In this document: piece after piece, positions 42,016 to 50,193 of the stretch
Layout: every line of letters begins with the position of its first letter
How positions within the stretch are numbered: position 1 is the first letter of the stretch
Assembly: GCF_000632495.1 (NCBI RefSeq)
Contig: NZ_JFZT01000039.1
Coordinates: 114,501-178,500 of the forward strand
Source of the DNA: Candidatus Acidianus copahuensis
GTDB lineage: Archaea > Thermoproteota > Thermoprotei_A > Sulfolobales > Sulfolobaceae
DNA length: 64,000 bases
Direction: 5' to 3'
Position numbers and translations under genes: made by a program
Notes under the pieces: generated by a model
The model's input: only the letters and a program-made list of their open reading frames with translations
What the model was told of the DNA's origin: nothing
Databases searched by the model: none

Positions 42016-43149
42016 ATGATTATTGATGTGGATAGTGCCAAGTCTTATATTCAGAAAATGGGTCATAAATCTGATAGAGAGGATCTTTTGTTAACATTTG
42101 AAAGATTGCCTTATCAGCTTATAAATGACTCTCCTACAGTTAAGCATTACACACCTTGGGAAGATTTAGATTCTCTAAACCTTAGAATTGAACAAGGTAT
42201 TTCAGATCATGGAAAAAAGGAATTACCAGGATATACCACTATTTCAATAATCAATAATAAAATTGAAAATGGGAACATAGAGGATTTTCCATTTAATAAA
42301 ATTGTAAAGCCTGAAGAGCACAAATTAGTAGCCTTAACTTTGGCTTTATCCAGTAAAATAAGATTAGATAGGTCTGGAAAGTTCTTTATCCATCATTATA
42401 ATGATCAGAATATTTTTTCACCTCTAAATATAGAAGTAGAGGTAAGTGAAGGTAATTCTATGGATATAGTTTATTACTCTGAATCATTTGAGAAGTCTAT
42501 GAATTCAGCTGTACTGTCAGCTACTGTTGATAAAGATTCCTCACTTAATCTTTTTCTAGTTAATCAAGGTTCATCTTCTTACAACTTTGTATTTTCTAAG
42601 ACTATTATTAAAGGTTCAGTAAATGTATATATCATATCTACGGGTTTTAAGGAATCTCACGTTGAATATCATTCTCACTTAGACGAGGGAGCACAAGCCT
42701 ACTTTAGTTCACGAGCTTTAGGAGTAAGGGACAATAAAATCGATATTAAAACGAACGTATACCATGAAGGAAAGAAAAGCGTTAGTAATGGATTCATGAA
42801 AGCGGTAGGTGCTGAAAACTCGTTTGTAGTAATTCGAGGAGACGCGAGGATTGACGAAAATGCTGTAGATTCTTCAACTTCAATAATTGGAAGAGCAATA
42901 ATGCTTGGGAATGACTCTGAAGCTGCAGTATCTCCTATGTTAGAAGTCAGAACAGGTAAAGTAATAACAGCAAAACATTCTGCGGCTATTTCAAGAGTCC
43001 CAGACGACTATATTTTCTATCTAATGAATAGAGGATTTGATAGAAAGTCAGCTGAGGGTTTAATAATAAGGGGATTTTTAGAGGATGAGGGAGATAACGA
43101 CCTCGTAAGGAATATGATAGAAGATATAATAACTAGGCTAGGATATTAG
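42016..43149 (+). CDS. sufD: Fe-S cluster assembly protein SufD
   Basis: Structural partner of SufB with the same beta-helical fold. 377 residues. Shared sequence signs are SSRALGVRDNKIDIKTNVYHEGKKSVSNGF, GRAIMLGNDSEAAVSPMLEVRTG, and the final AISRVPDDYIFYLMNRGFDRKSAEGLIIRG, where the terminal arginine/histidine region of SufD lies. The ATG directly abuts the sufB stop (TGAATG), so the two are translated in tandem. It is shorter than bacterial SufD (about 420). Confidence 0.92.
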   Translation: MIIDVDSAKSYIQKMGHKSDREDLLLTFERLPYQLINDSPTVKHYTPWEDLDSLNLRIEQGISDHGKKELPGYTTISIINNKIENGNIEDFPFNKIVKPEEHKLVALTLALSSKIRLDRSGKFFIHHYNDQNIFSPLNIEVEVSEGNSMDIVYYSESFEKSMNSAVLSATVDKDSSLNLFLVNQGSSSYNFVFSKTIIKGSVNVYIISTGFKESHVEYHSHLDEGAQAYFSSRALGVRDNKIDIKTNVYHEGKKSVSNGFMKAVGAENSFVVIRGDARIDENAVDSSTSIIGRAIMLGNDSEAAVSPMLEVRTGKVITAKHSAAISRVPDDYIFYLMNRGFDRKSAEGLIIRGFLEDEGDNDLVRNMIEDIITRLGY

Positions 43150-43183
43150 TTTCAGTTAACTCTCTCCCTAAAACTTTAGTAAC

Positions 43184-43200
43184 ACAACGTTGTTATATAA
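43184..43200 (+). promoter_or_regulatory. Palindromic operator overlapping the promoter of the RHH gene
   Basis: The perfect 10-bp palindrome ACAACGTTGT (43184-43193) abuts the TATA element TTATATAA (43193-43200), about 30 bp upstream of the ATG at 43228. A palindrome at the BRE position next to a TATA box is a classical repressor site for a ribbon-helix-helix dimer, so autoregulation is likely. Confidence 0.6.
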
Positions 43201-43227
43201 AGCTTATAAGAAGGTAATACAGAGAGC

Positions 43228-43353
43228 ATGAGAGTAATAACTTTTAAGGCAGAAGAGGAGTTGCTCCAAAGATTAGATCTATACGCTGTAAATAATAGAC
43301 TTTCAAGAAGCGAAATAATTAGGGATGCAATAAAGAAGTATCTAGAAGATTAG
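43228..43353 (+). CDS. Ribbon-helix-helix (CopG/Arc type) transcriptional regulator
   Basis: 41 residues: a basic-hydrophobic beta strand MRVITFKAEEELLQRLDLYA, then helix NNRLSRSEIIRDAIKKYLED. That is the whole CopG/MetJ/Arc fold, with the S-R-S-E helix-turn motif typical of the family. Small RHH proteins bind DNA as dimers to palindromes, and a perfect one sits in its promoter. Too short for most ORF finders. It lies between sufD (78 bp upstream) and the tRNA pair. The regulon is unknown; Fe-S genes and its own promoter are candidates. Confidence 0.85.
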   Translation: MRVITFKAEEELLQRLDLYAVNNRLSRSEIIRDAIKKYLED

Positions 43354-43393
43354 TGAGAGAAAATTTTTAGACTCTCTACTATTTTTTATATAT

Positions 43394-43481
43394 GCCGCCG
43401 TAGCTCAGCCTGGCCAGAGCGCCGGACTCATACGGTCTAGGGGATATCCGGTTGTCCGGGGTTCAAATCCCCGCGGCGGCA
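43394..43481 (+). tRNA. tRNA-Met (CAT), elongator, with intron
   Basis: Acceptor stem GCCGCCG/CGGCGGC with discriminator A at 43481. The anticodon stem is CCGGA/TCCGG (43422-43426, 43447-43451), and the anticodon CAT is at 43429-43431. An intron of about 13 nt (43433-43445) follows position 37, the canonical archaeal splice position. The T arm is CGGGG-TTCAAAT-CCCCG. The lack of the initiator-type acceptor and anticodon stem points to elongator Met rather than initiator; a tRNA-Ile2 reading of CAT is less likely. No CCA is encoded. Confidence 0.93.
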
Positions 43482-43739
43482 GCGTTTTAGAATATCAAAT
43501 AATGAGATGTTAATAATGTCTAAAGCTCAGTTTGAGGTTGGCACGCAACGTATGCAATAAGTTATGGCAAGCATACATGTCTTTCTATGAGAGATGAAAA
43601 GGACTAAACAGGATCATATTAAAACTATTTAGCATAATTAAGAAAATGGGGTAGGAATATCAATAACTCCATTGATAAGAAAATAGCTGTGGGCTCTATT
43701 TTCATTAATTTTTAATTTGGTTATTTCCAGATCATTTAT

Positions 43740-43825
43740 GCCGCCGTAGCTCAGCTGGCAGAGCGCCGGCCTTGTAAGGGTATCTAGACAGCCGGCGGTC
43801 GCGGGTTCAAGTCCCGCCGGCGGCT
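43740..43825 (+). tRNA. tRNA-Thr (TGT) with intron
   Basis: Acceptor GCCGCCG/CGGCGGC and discriminator T (43825), as expected for archaeal tRNA-Thr. The anticodon stem is CCGGC/GCCGG (43766-43770 and 43791-43795), the anticodon TGT is at 43773-43775, and a 13-nt intron (43777-43789) follows position 37. The body is nearly identical to the neighbouring tRNA-Met up to the anticodon stem, suggesting a duplication with changed anticodon or gene conversion. The T arm is GCGGG-TTCAAGT-CCCGC. Confidence 0.93.
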
Positions 43826-44604
43826 CAATGATTATGGATGGCGCTGTAGTGTACTTGATAAAATAAGTGTAAAGGAATCTCATTTTAGTTTGCTTCGATT
43901 CAACATACAGAAGATATTATTAACCAAAACAAGGAGCTCTCACTAACAGTTTTACCTTAATCTATAAAATTTATACATAAGTTTCAACCTTATAACGCCG
44001 TAAAATATAGGTTTTTATAACGATGTAAAGTTTTCCCTTGATTTACTTCAACTTAAGGAGTTTCGATTTTCCCTTGACTATTCTCATTTATTCCTTTTAG
44101 ATTTGTTAAGTATAGTTCAAGTTTTTATGATTTTTTTCCTAAAGGTTTAAAGGTTTTTAGTTGTCTCTTCGTGTTTATCCAACAATATTTTTCTCTCAGT
44201 AAATACTGTTTTCATTAAAAAATTCTACAATATTAACATTAATTTAATAATTTATTGAAGGCAAGAGTTTACTTAATGAAGAACTTCTTCATTTAGAGAG
44301 TTATTGGTTAAATTTAAAGTTTAATGAGTTTTTACCGCAAAATGAAATTGTTGGTTACGAGCTCTTGTTATGTTTATTGAAATATTGGATATTTTTTATA
44401 AATTATGTTATGTAGAGGTAAGCTTGCTTCATTTTAGCTTTATTATATTATTTCCTTATAGCTATTTTATTCATTCATAATGTATTAATTAATCAGTTTT
44501 TATGATTATCCCATAAGGGTGGTTATATTCGTTTTTCACGACATTTAATTAGGTCTAAGATCTTCAGAAGAGATTCTTGGCACTTTATGCTAAGCGTCTT
44601 ATAG
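43826..44604. other. AT-rich spacer with no recognisable gene
   Basis: 779 bp between tRNA-Thr and tRNA-Gln. There is one open stretch without ATG (44251-44415, about 54 codons, containing LNEELLHLESYWLNLKFNEF) that looks like a decayed coding fragment. TTTTCCCTTGA occurs twice about 38 bp apart near 44030 and 44068. I see no further genes. Confidence 0.5.
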
Positions 44605-44677
<73 letters not shown>

Positions 44678-44922
44678 AAATTATGATTAGATGGATAAGC
44701 TAAAAAGCTTTCTTTAATTGTCCTTATTTAGAGTGAGCTACTCCGACCTTTAGCTCGATCTTCCTACTTCACAGTTAACTCTTGTTTGTCTTTTCCAAGG
44801 TAGAGGATTCAACTAATAGGTTTCTATGTATTGTTTCCAATCAGCACGTGATGGGATGTTAAGGAAATCTAGAAGTCTAGGTCAGCTTTATGACAGTGTC
44901 ATTCTAGCTAACAAAACTCTCT

Positions 44923-45165
44923 TTAAAAGTGAGAGATCCTCTTTAACATATCTACAACACCGATAAGTCCTAAAAGTATATATGTTGGATTAACTTCTGA
45001 TTTCTTTCCCTGCTTTTTCCTATTTGTCAGTTTAGTATCTCCTTTATCTAGTAAAATCCAACATTGTATAACTGGAGACATAAGATCCTAGTAATCTTTG
45101 AACAATTGTTTCAATTGGGTGTCCTTCCTGACTAGGATATAGTAGTTATTAGCTAGAGTATTTCT
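44923..45165 (-). pseudogene. Decayed coding fragment, unknown family
   Basis: A minus-strand frame of about 80 codons interrupted by one TAG. It opens after a TAA at 45168-45166 and reads TLANNYYILVRKDTQLKQLF, later KGDTKLTNRKKQGKKSEVN and ILLGLIGVVDMLKRISHF before TAA at 44925-44923. The composition is protein-like, but there is no complete gene. It may be the remains of a mobile-element gene, in keeping with the TnpB relic 3 kb away. Identity is unknown. Confidence 0.4.
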
Positions 45166-45365
45166 TTAATCATCTTCATTTTTGATGTTTTATATTATCT
45201 TAGCCTCTGAAAGCAGTTTTACTTAAATCGTGACATTTTTATGTATTTCATGATTTTTCCCATCAAAATACTTGTGTTTGCAAACACAATATCAATTTGT
45301 CCTCAATGTGGTATTGTAGATCCGAATTAGGGACTACAAAGGAGTGAAGACTAAGAGGAATTAAG

Positions 45366-45446
45366 AATGTGCGGGTTTCCGCACACCCGCTTCGTGGTGT
45401 AGGTTGTTGGGTTAGCCCTTTAACGGATCGCGATGATGAACTTTGT
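45366..45446 (+). other. GC-richer segment with hairpin, possible IS remnant
   Basis: A short stretch clearly richer in G+C than its surroundings. TGCGG-GTTT-CCGCA (about 45368-45381) forms a perfect hairpin followed by ACCCGC. Just downstream a plus-strand frame starts MMNFVQNVVKSKG at 45433 and stops at 45525. The type of element is not identified; the composition and hairpin suggest an insertion-sequence end. Confidence 0.35.
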
Positions 45447-46283
45447 TCAGAACGTGGTGAAGTCCAAGGGTTTTATGGATATGACAATAAATGTCCGTAA
45501 AGCCCAAACCGCAAAGTCAAAGTGAGGTTTATATGTTTTCAGAATAGAGCTATCAATCCCACCCTTATAGTCTTCTGCCTCATTAACCTCTAGATAGATA
45601 AAATTATCATATATTATATAATTTTTTAAAATTTTCTCTATAATTTTTTTAATTTCTTCCTTATCAATTTTTTTTAGTTGAGATAGAAAATCTATTGTAT
45701 CATTTATCTGTGTTGGTTCAAGGATTTTTCCCTTATATTCATATCCACCATCGCTCTCAGTAACGATTATTTCAAGAGGAGCCAACTGCGCTATTTTTCT
45801 ATGTTTCTCTTGAAAAGTTACAGATGGATTTATAGAAATAAAGTAACCTAGCTCCTGGATATTTTTAAGAAGTTCTGGCGGGCCAGAATACCAATGAAGG
45901 AGTGCTCTTTCTACACTAGCTTCTTTTAATATGTCCAACGCTTCTTTCCAAGCTTCTAAGGCGTGAACATTTATAGTTTTCTTAAAAGTCCTCTCTAAAA
46001 AGAAATTAAAAGTTCCAATTTGTGTATCTTTATCAGCATTAGAATATTTGAAGTCTAGCCCAACCTCACCTATAAAATCTGCTTTATCTAATAATAATTC
46101 GAATTTTTCGAGGTTTTCCTTGTTCGCATTCCAAGGATGAAGACCTATGCCTGTTAAAACGGTGTCGCTCTTTAGCGAAATTGTATCAAGAGAACTTGCG
46201 AAATCCATAGAGACTGCAGCTATGAACACCTGAGGGTAAGTCTTCTTTAGGAGAGATAAGTGACAGTGTGCATCAAATAGCAT
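45447..46283 (-). CDS. TatD-family metal-dependent hydrolase
   Basis: Metal-dependent deoxyribonuclease/hydrolase of TatD type. 278 residues. Metal ligands: HCH in FDAHCHLSL (5-7), GEVGLD with the bridging Glu near 92, VHALEAW, LLHWYSG and TESDGG. The catalytic part ends near residue 235. The last 35 residues (including FDFAVWALRTFIV) come from the segment that also encodes the antiparallel MMNFVQ frame and do not look like TatD, so the natural C-terminus seems replaced by inserted DNA. A single TATA element at 46303-46312 lies 25 bp upstream and is shared with the divergent adenosyltransferase. Confidence 0.82.
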   Translation of the reverse strand: MLFDAHCHLSLLKKTYPQVFIAAVSMDFASSLDTISLKSDTVLTGIGLHPWNANKENLEKFELLLDKADFIGEVGLDFKYSNADKDTQIGTFNFFLERTFKKTINVHALEAWKEALDILKEASVERALLHWYSGPPELLKNIQELGYFISINPSVTFQEKHRKIAQLAPLEIIVTESDGGYEYKGKILEPTQINDTIDFLSQLKKIDKEEIKKIIEKILKNYIIYDNFIYLEVNEAEDYKGGIDSSILKTYKPHFDFAVWALRTFIVISIKPLDFTTF

Positions 46284-46302
46284 ACCGTATTAACGTTTTT
46301 AG

Positions 46303-46312
46303 TCTATATTAT
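46303..46312. promoter_or_regulatory. Shared bidirectional TATA element
   Basis: TCTATATTAT is near-palindromic and lies 25 bp from the tatD ATG (46283, minus) and about 27 bp from the adenosyltransferase ATG (46335, plus). Both genes then have leaderless starts, so one element appears to drive both directions. Confidence 0.5.
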
Positions 46313-46334
46313 CCTTTTTTCTATGGTTATTTTC

Positions 46335-46847
46335 ATGTGGTATACTGGGAAGGGTGATCAAGGAAAAACTAAAGCTCCATCTTCTGGGGAAGTGTGGAAA
46401 GATGATAAAATTATTGAGGCGTTTGGAAACCTTGACGAACTTAACTCTGCTTTAGGCGTAATTTCTTCTGCGTTTCCAGAGATTTCAGAACTAATTGAAA
46501 AGATACAGGACAACGTGTTCAGAATTTCCTCTGAGATTGCAGGATATAATATGGGCTTCGACCAGGAAAGAGTAAAGGAACTTGAAAAACTCATAGAAAA
46601 TTACGGAAATGAAATAGGTCCACTTAAGAACTTTGTGCTTCCTGGCGGACACTTAGCCTCATCATTTACAAACTTAGCTAGAACAATATGTAGAAGAGCC
46701 GAAAGGAGTGTTGTATCAATATATAAGGATGGAAAGGCTAATGAAAATCATGTAAAATATCTTAACAGGCTATCAACTCTTTTATTCGTGTTAGCGCTAT
46801 GGATTAATAAGAAAACTGGATATCAAAACGTAATCTGGAGACCGTAA
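46335..46847 (+). CDS. Cob(I)alamin adenosyltransferase, PduO type
   Basis: Transfers the adenosyl group of ATP to cob(I)alamin to make coenzyme B12. About 170 residues from ATG 46335 (MWYTGKGDQGKT), whose distance to the TATA element predicts a leaderless mRNA; ATG 46323 adds four residues. The P-loop-like TGKGDQGKT at the N-terminus and RTICRRAERSV near residue 120 are the PduO signature. All-helical fold. Relevant to B12-dependent mutases of the Sulfolobales carbon cycle. Confidence 0.93.
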   Translation: MWYTGKGDQGKTKAPSSGEVWKDDKIIEAFGNLDELNSALGVISSAFPEISELIEKIQDNVFRISSEIAGYNMGFDQERVKELEKLIENYGNEIGPLKNFVLPGGHLASSFTNLARTICRRAERSVVSIYKDGKANENHVKYLNRLSTLLFVLALWINKKTGYQNVIWRP

Positions 46848-46987
46848 ACTGGTTGTTACTTTGCCGATTAATTGAGATTTTTAATTAATTGAACCATTTT
46901 AGTGTAAAGTATTTTATAACTAGATAAATTAATCCTTAATTTTAAAGTTTTATTTCACATTAATTATTTGTTCAGCAAAACGGATCG

Positions 46988-47890
46988 TCAAAGTTTACGC
47001 GAGATAGCGGCTTTATAGGCATAATACGAAGCGAAGTTGTCCTGAGCGGCTATACCCACAGTCTTAAAAATAGAGGGAGTACTTATTTTATTTCCTTCTA
47101 GAATTGCCTTCCCTATCTCTATTACGTTCTTAATTAATCCCTTCTTCATCGGTTGTATATAATCCCCTGCTTCTCTAGAAACAGCGTCAATAGAGTCTAC
47201 TAAAAACGTTTTTGCCTTGGATATAGCTCTGTCATCTATTTCTCTAGAATCCGGCGTATGGGCACCTATAGAAGAAACATGAAAATTATCCTTAAGGTAA
47301 TCTCCAAGAACTACTGGTACGGAAGAAGAGGTTGTGGAGAATATAACATCGGATTCTTTTAATAGCGTAATATGATCAACAGCTTCTCCGCCTACTTTAC
47401 TGGCTAATTGGAAATGACTTTTTCTTGCGGTTATTAATAACCTAGAAACTGACAAGTATCCCATACCTATTTTTGCGTGGTAGTAAGCCTCTGTACCAGC
47501 ACCTATTATTCCTAATGTATGAATTTTTCTCCCCATCGTAAGTTCGGTGGATAAAACGCTAGCAGCAGCTGTCCTCATAGCAGTTAAAATAGTTCCATCG
47601 ATAAGAGCTAACGTTTCTCCTGTCTCTGGAGACATCAAAAGGACTGTGCCTTGAACAGTTGGAAGATTCCGCGATTTGTTCTCATTTATTACGCTAATGA
47701 CTTTTACCGAAAATGCCTTATCAGTATAAGAAGGCATTATACCCCACCAGTTCCCTTTTACGTTCAGAACTTGTCTTTCCGGTTGCTTAACTTTACCCTG
47801 AGAAAACGCTATAAACGCATCCTTCGCTGCATCTACTACATCTTTTGGTCTTAAGATGTTCTCCAATTCTTCTCGATTGATAACTAGCAT
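46988..47890 (-). CDS. Ornithine cyclodeaminase / mu-crystallin family protein
   Basis: 300 residues with an NAD(P)-binding Rossmann core, GIIGAGTEAYYHAKIG, preceded by TAMRTAAASVLSTELTMG that holds the substrate/amine site. The family includes ornithine cyclodeaminase, archaeal alanine dehydrogenase and ketimine reductases; the active-site lysine and arginine appear in SVKVISVINENKSR and MRTAAAS. The particular substrate cannot be decided. The ATG is at 47890. Next to a TnpB relic but its own codon use is ordinary. Confidence 0.85.
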   Translation of the reverse strand: MLVINREELENILRPKDVVDAAKDAFIAFSQGKVKQPERQVLNVKGNWWGIMPSYTDKAFSVKVISVINENKSRNLPTVQGTVLLMSPETGETLALIDGTILTAMRTAAASVLSTELTMGRKIHTLGIIGAGTEAYYHAKIGMGYLSVSRLLITARKSHFQLASKVGGEAVDHITLLKESDVIFSTTSSSVPVVLGDYLKDNFHVSSIGAHTPDSREIDDRAISKAKTFLVDSIDAVSREAGDYIQPMKKGLIKNVIEIGKAILEGNKISTPSIFKTVGIAAQDNFASYYAYKAAISRKL

Positions 47891-48016
47891 ATATAGTTAA
47901 GTGTAGAGCTGTGAAATATTAAAATAACTCTATATAGTACCTGGTATCATAGTATTTATATCTAAAGAATGTTATAAATTGATCAATTATGGTTTAAGAC
48001 TCTATGCCTTTACTCC

Positions 48017-48322
48017 TTTGAGTTTGTTAACGAGGCATATACTTCAACTACTTGTCCCATCCACGGCAATGGATGCGGGAAAAGAGTTTCAAGGGGTTTA
48101 TTTAAGTGTACAACATCTAACAAGGTGTATAGCGCGGACTTGGTCGGTGCGTTTAATATATCCATAATCCTGAGTCCTAATGATGGTGGGATCACCAGAG
48201 GGATAGGGATAAGTTGGGGTAAGACCACCCCACTGGTCTATACGTGGACGAGAGGATCGGGGCTGGTAGTACCAGCTAGCTATGATTCTATGAGGGTGAA
48301 ACGTATGGACCAAAACCTATGA
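48017..48322 (+). pseudogene. tnpB: Truncated TnpB (IS200/IS605-type OrfB), C-terminal 100 residues
   Basis: The frame from 48017 to the TGA at 48322 encodes the C-terminal end of TnpB, the RNA-guided nuclease ancestor of Cas12. The RuvC/zinc region is intact: FVNEAYTSTTCPIHG, then CGKRVSRGLFKC, then YSADLVGAFNIS, where the Asp is the last RuvC catalytic residue. About 300 N-terminal residues are missing, and no start codon or tnpA is present, so it is non-functional as a protein. The tail after AFNIS is long and Gly/Pro-rich, as in Sulfolobus relatives. The 3' end runs straight into the element's right end. Confidence 0.85.
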
Positions 48323-48369
48323 ACCGCTCTGAGGGGAACCCTCGCTCTTTAGAGCGGGGAGGAGGTCAG
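48323..48369 (+). mobile_element. Right end of the IS element, omegaRNA-like scaffold
   Basis: Immediately after the TnpB stop a compact structured segment ends in GGAGGTCAG (48361-48369). CCGCTCT (48324-48330) can pair with AGAGCGG (48351-48357), with an internal GAGGG/CCCTC and a GCTCT/AGAGC hairpin. Such stacked hairpins at the 3' tip of TnpB elements are the scaffold of the guide RNA, followed by the guide taken from flanking DNA. The match to the type is by structure and position only. Confidence 0.65.
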
Positions 48370-48579
48370 TACTTCATCCTCCAGACTCTAACTATCCATC
48401 ACTAAGGAGGAGGTTTCCTTTGTAGAACCGTTTCGTTAGCCCAATTAACCTCCTTAAAGATAAACTATTCATGAATATGGATACTGTATTAACGTTAACA
48501 GGGTTATACACAGAAAACAAAGTTATTCGAATAAAATGTTATTTAACATTGTATTGCAGACATAATGTTATGAGTAGTT

Positions 48580-49353
48580 ATGCGTGAGATAAGCGAAGAG
48601 ATAGAGACTAAGCTTAACGATTTCATTATGAATTGGACTAAGGATCCTTCTAACGTAATATCTGCGATTCCTAACGTTATAGGAATAAATGGCAATATAA
48701 TTAGACTAAAATTTACTAGATTTATTTTTGCATCTCTTGAATCTGATTTCCTTCTAGAACCATCTTTCCTTGGATCTGGAATGGTTGAATATAAATTAAT
48801 AGATAATAAAGAAAATGAAATAAAAATAATTTTCTCCAAATATGATAAAGGTATTAAAATATCCATAGGGTATTCAGGAGAAAAAGAGTGGGTTGTAGGG
48901 AAATCATTGAAAACTATTGTGGAACAAATAACAAATAATATCGAAAAGGAGATAAAAAACGTAAAGATGGAACCAAACAACACGATGGACTTCTCAACCG
49001 CTTTATCCAAGATTTCTATGATTTCTAAAATTATAATGAAATCAAAATTGGTAAAAACTGAGGATGTTGAATTAACCTTAGGTCAAGTTCCAGATTATAT
49101 CCAACAAACAATTTCAGATTTCAAAAACTATCAAATGATATACGTATCTGGATCTGGAAGTAGCATATTTAGAGCAGTCTTTATTGGAGGAGAACTAAAA
49201 GGAGTATATGTAATGAATGAAGGAAAAGATACATATAATGAAGAAAGTCTAAATAAACTCCAAGGTCATTTCAAGATAAACGTTTATGTATCGATAACTC
49301 CTAAAGCAGTAGAAACATTACAAGAAGAACTAGGAGGAAGAATAGGGCAATGA
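48580..49353 (+). CDS. Hypothetical protein, 257 residues
   Basis: I do not recognise the family. Soluble alpha/beta protein with no signal peptide. It has an N-terminal helix (MREISEEIETKLNDFIMNW), a central strand-rich region around VVGKSLKTIVEQITNNIEKE, and a C-terminal part (ISDFKNYQMIYVSGSGSSIF, VYVMNEGKDTYNEESLNKL) that might bind a ligand. The ATG at 48580 is supported by an AT-rich upstream region. An MBL-fold gene follows after 25 nt, so the two may form an operon. Confidence 0.6.
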   Translation: MREISEEIETKLNDFIMNWTKDPSNVISAIPNVIGINGNIIRLKFTRFIFASLESDFLLEPSFLGSGMVEYKLIDNKENEIKIIFSKYDKGIKISIGYSGEKEWVVGKSLKTIVEQITNNIEKEIKNVKMEPNNTMDFSTALSKISMISKIIMKSKLVKTEDVELTLGQVPDYIQQTISDFKNYQMIYVSGSGSSIFRAVFIGGELKGVYVMNEGKDTYNEESLNKLQGHFKINVYVSITPKAVETLQEELGGRIGQ

Positions 49354-49378
49354 TTTCCAAGATAATTGAGGTGAGATT

Positions 49379-50146
49379 ATGAGCATTGAGAATTTAAAAA
49401 TACATAATCCATATGTTATTTATGAAGAAGGAAAACACAAGTTTGTGTGGTTAGGTTTAGACGAGTCAGAACACGAAAAAGGTATATTAACCAACCAATA
49501 TTTAATAATAGACGGCAATGAGGCAGCTATATTAGATGCAGGCGGATATTTTGTCTTTGAAAGGGTATATAAAAATGTCAGTGAGTTCATTGAGCCTAGT
49601 AAAGTAAAACTTCTTCTATTCTCTCATCAGGATCCGGATGTTATAGGCTCACTTAACTTGTGGATTGATGTTGCACCAAACGCTAAAATCTACGTTTCAG
49701 AGCTATGGGAAAGATTTCTTCCACATCTTGGATTTGACGCAGCAGGAAGGATGATCGATATTCCTGATCAAGGTATGGAAATTCCATTAGGTAACATGAG
49801 AATTAATGCTATACCAGCTCACTTTATGCATTCACCTGGGAATTTCCACTATTACGATCCCGTTTCAAGGATTTACTTTTCTGGAGACTTAGGAGCAGCT
49901 GTATTTCCTAAGGGTAAGTGGTATCTGTTTGTAGATAATTTTGACGAACATGTAAAGCTAATGGAAGGATTTCATAGAAGATATATTGCTAGTGCTAAAG
50001 CCATACAGCGCTGGTTAAAGCTAATAGAAGATTTAGATATACAAATAATAGCTCCACAGCACGGTTCGATATTTCAAGGCGAAAACGTGAAAAAATTTAT
50101 AGAATGGTTAAGAGAATTAGATAAGACTGGTATAGATTTGTTATAA
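49379..50146 (+). CDS. Metallo-beta-lactamase-fold di-iron protein (ODP/flavodiiron-like)
   Basis: 255 residues. The metal motif is the SHQDPDVIG variant of HxHxDH seen in the oxygen-reducing di-iron (ODP) domain of flavodiiron proteins. Further ligands are PAHFMHSPGNF, YFSGDLGAA and APQHGSIF. There is no flavodoxin or rubredoxin domain, so it would need a separate electron donor. A role in O2 or NO reduction or in oxygen sensing is inferred from the family. Confidence 0.82.
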   Translation: MSIENLKIHNPYVIYEEGKHKFVWLGLDESEHEKGILTNQYLIIDGNEAAILDAGGYFVFERVYKNVSEFIEPSKVKLLLFSHQDPDVIGSLNLWIDVAPNAKIYVSELWERFLPHLGFDAAGRMIDIPDQGMEIPLGNMRINAIPAHFMHSPGNFHYYDPVSRIYFSGDLGAAVFPKGKWYLFVDNFDEHVKLMEGFHRRYIASAKAIQRWLKLIEDLDIQIIAPQHGSIFQGENVKKFIEWLRELDKTGIDLL

Positions 50147-50193
50147 TATTAAAGCTTCGTCTTTTTAATTCTTAGAAGTTAAATGGAGATCTT

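Noticed and set aside
43638..43883. 81-codon minus-strand ORF antisense to tRNA-Thr (EPPAGLEPATAGC)
   Set aside because: This is the well-known spurious translation of a tRNA complement; the tRNA explains the sequence.
48010..48313. Two minus-strand ORFs over the TnpB relic
   Set aside because: They are shadows; only the plus frame shows zinc-finger and RuvC motifs.
48402..48456. Inverted repeat of AAGGAGG/CCTCCTT type after the IS right end
   Set aside because: Pairing is short and interrupted, and no element end or gene uses it; probably ordinary purine-rich sequence.
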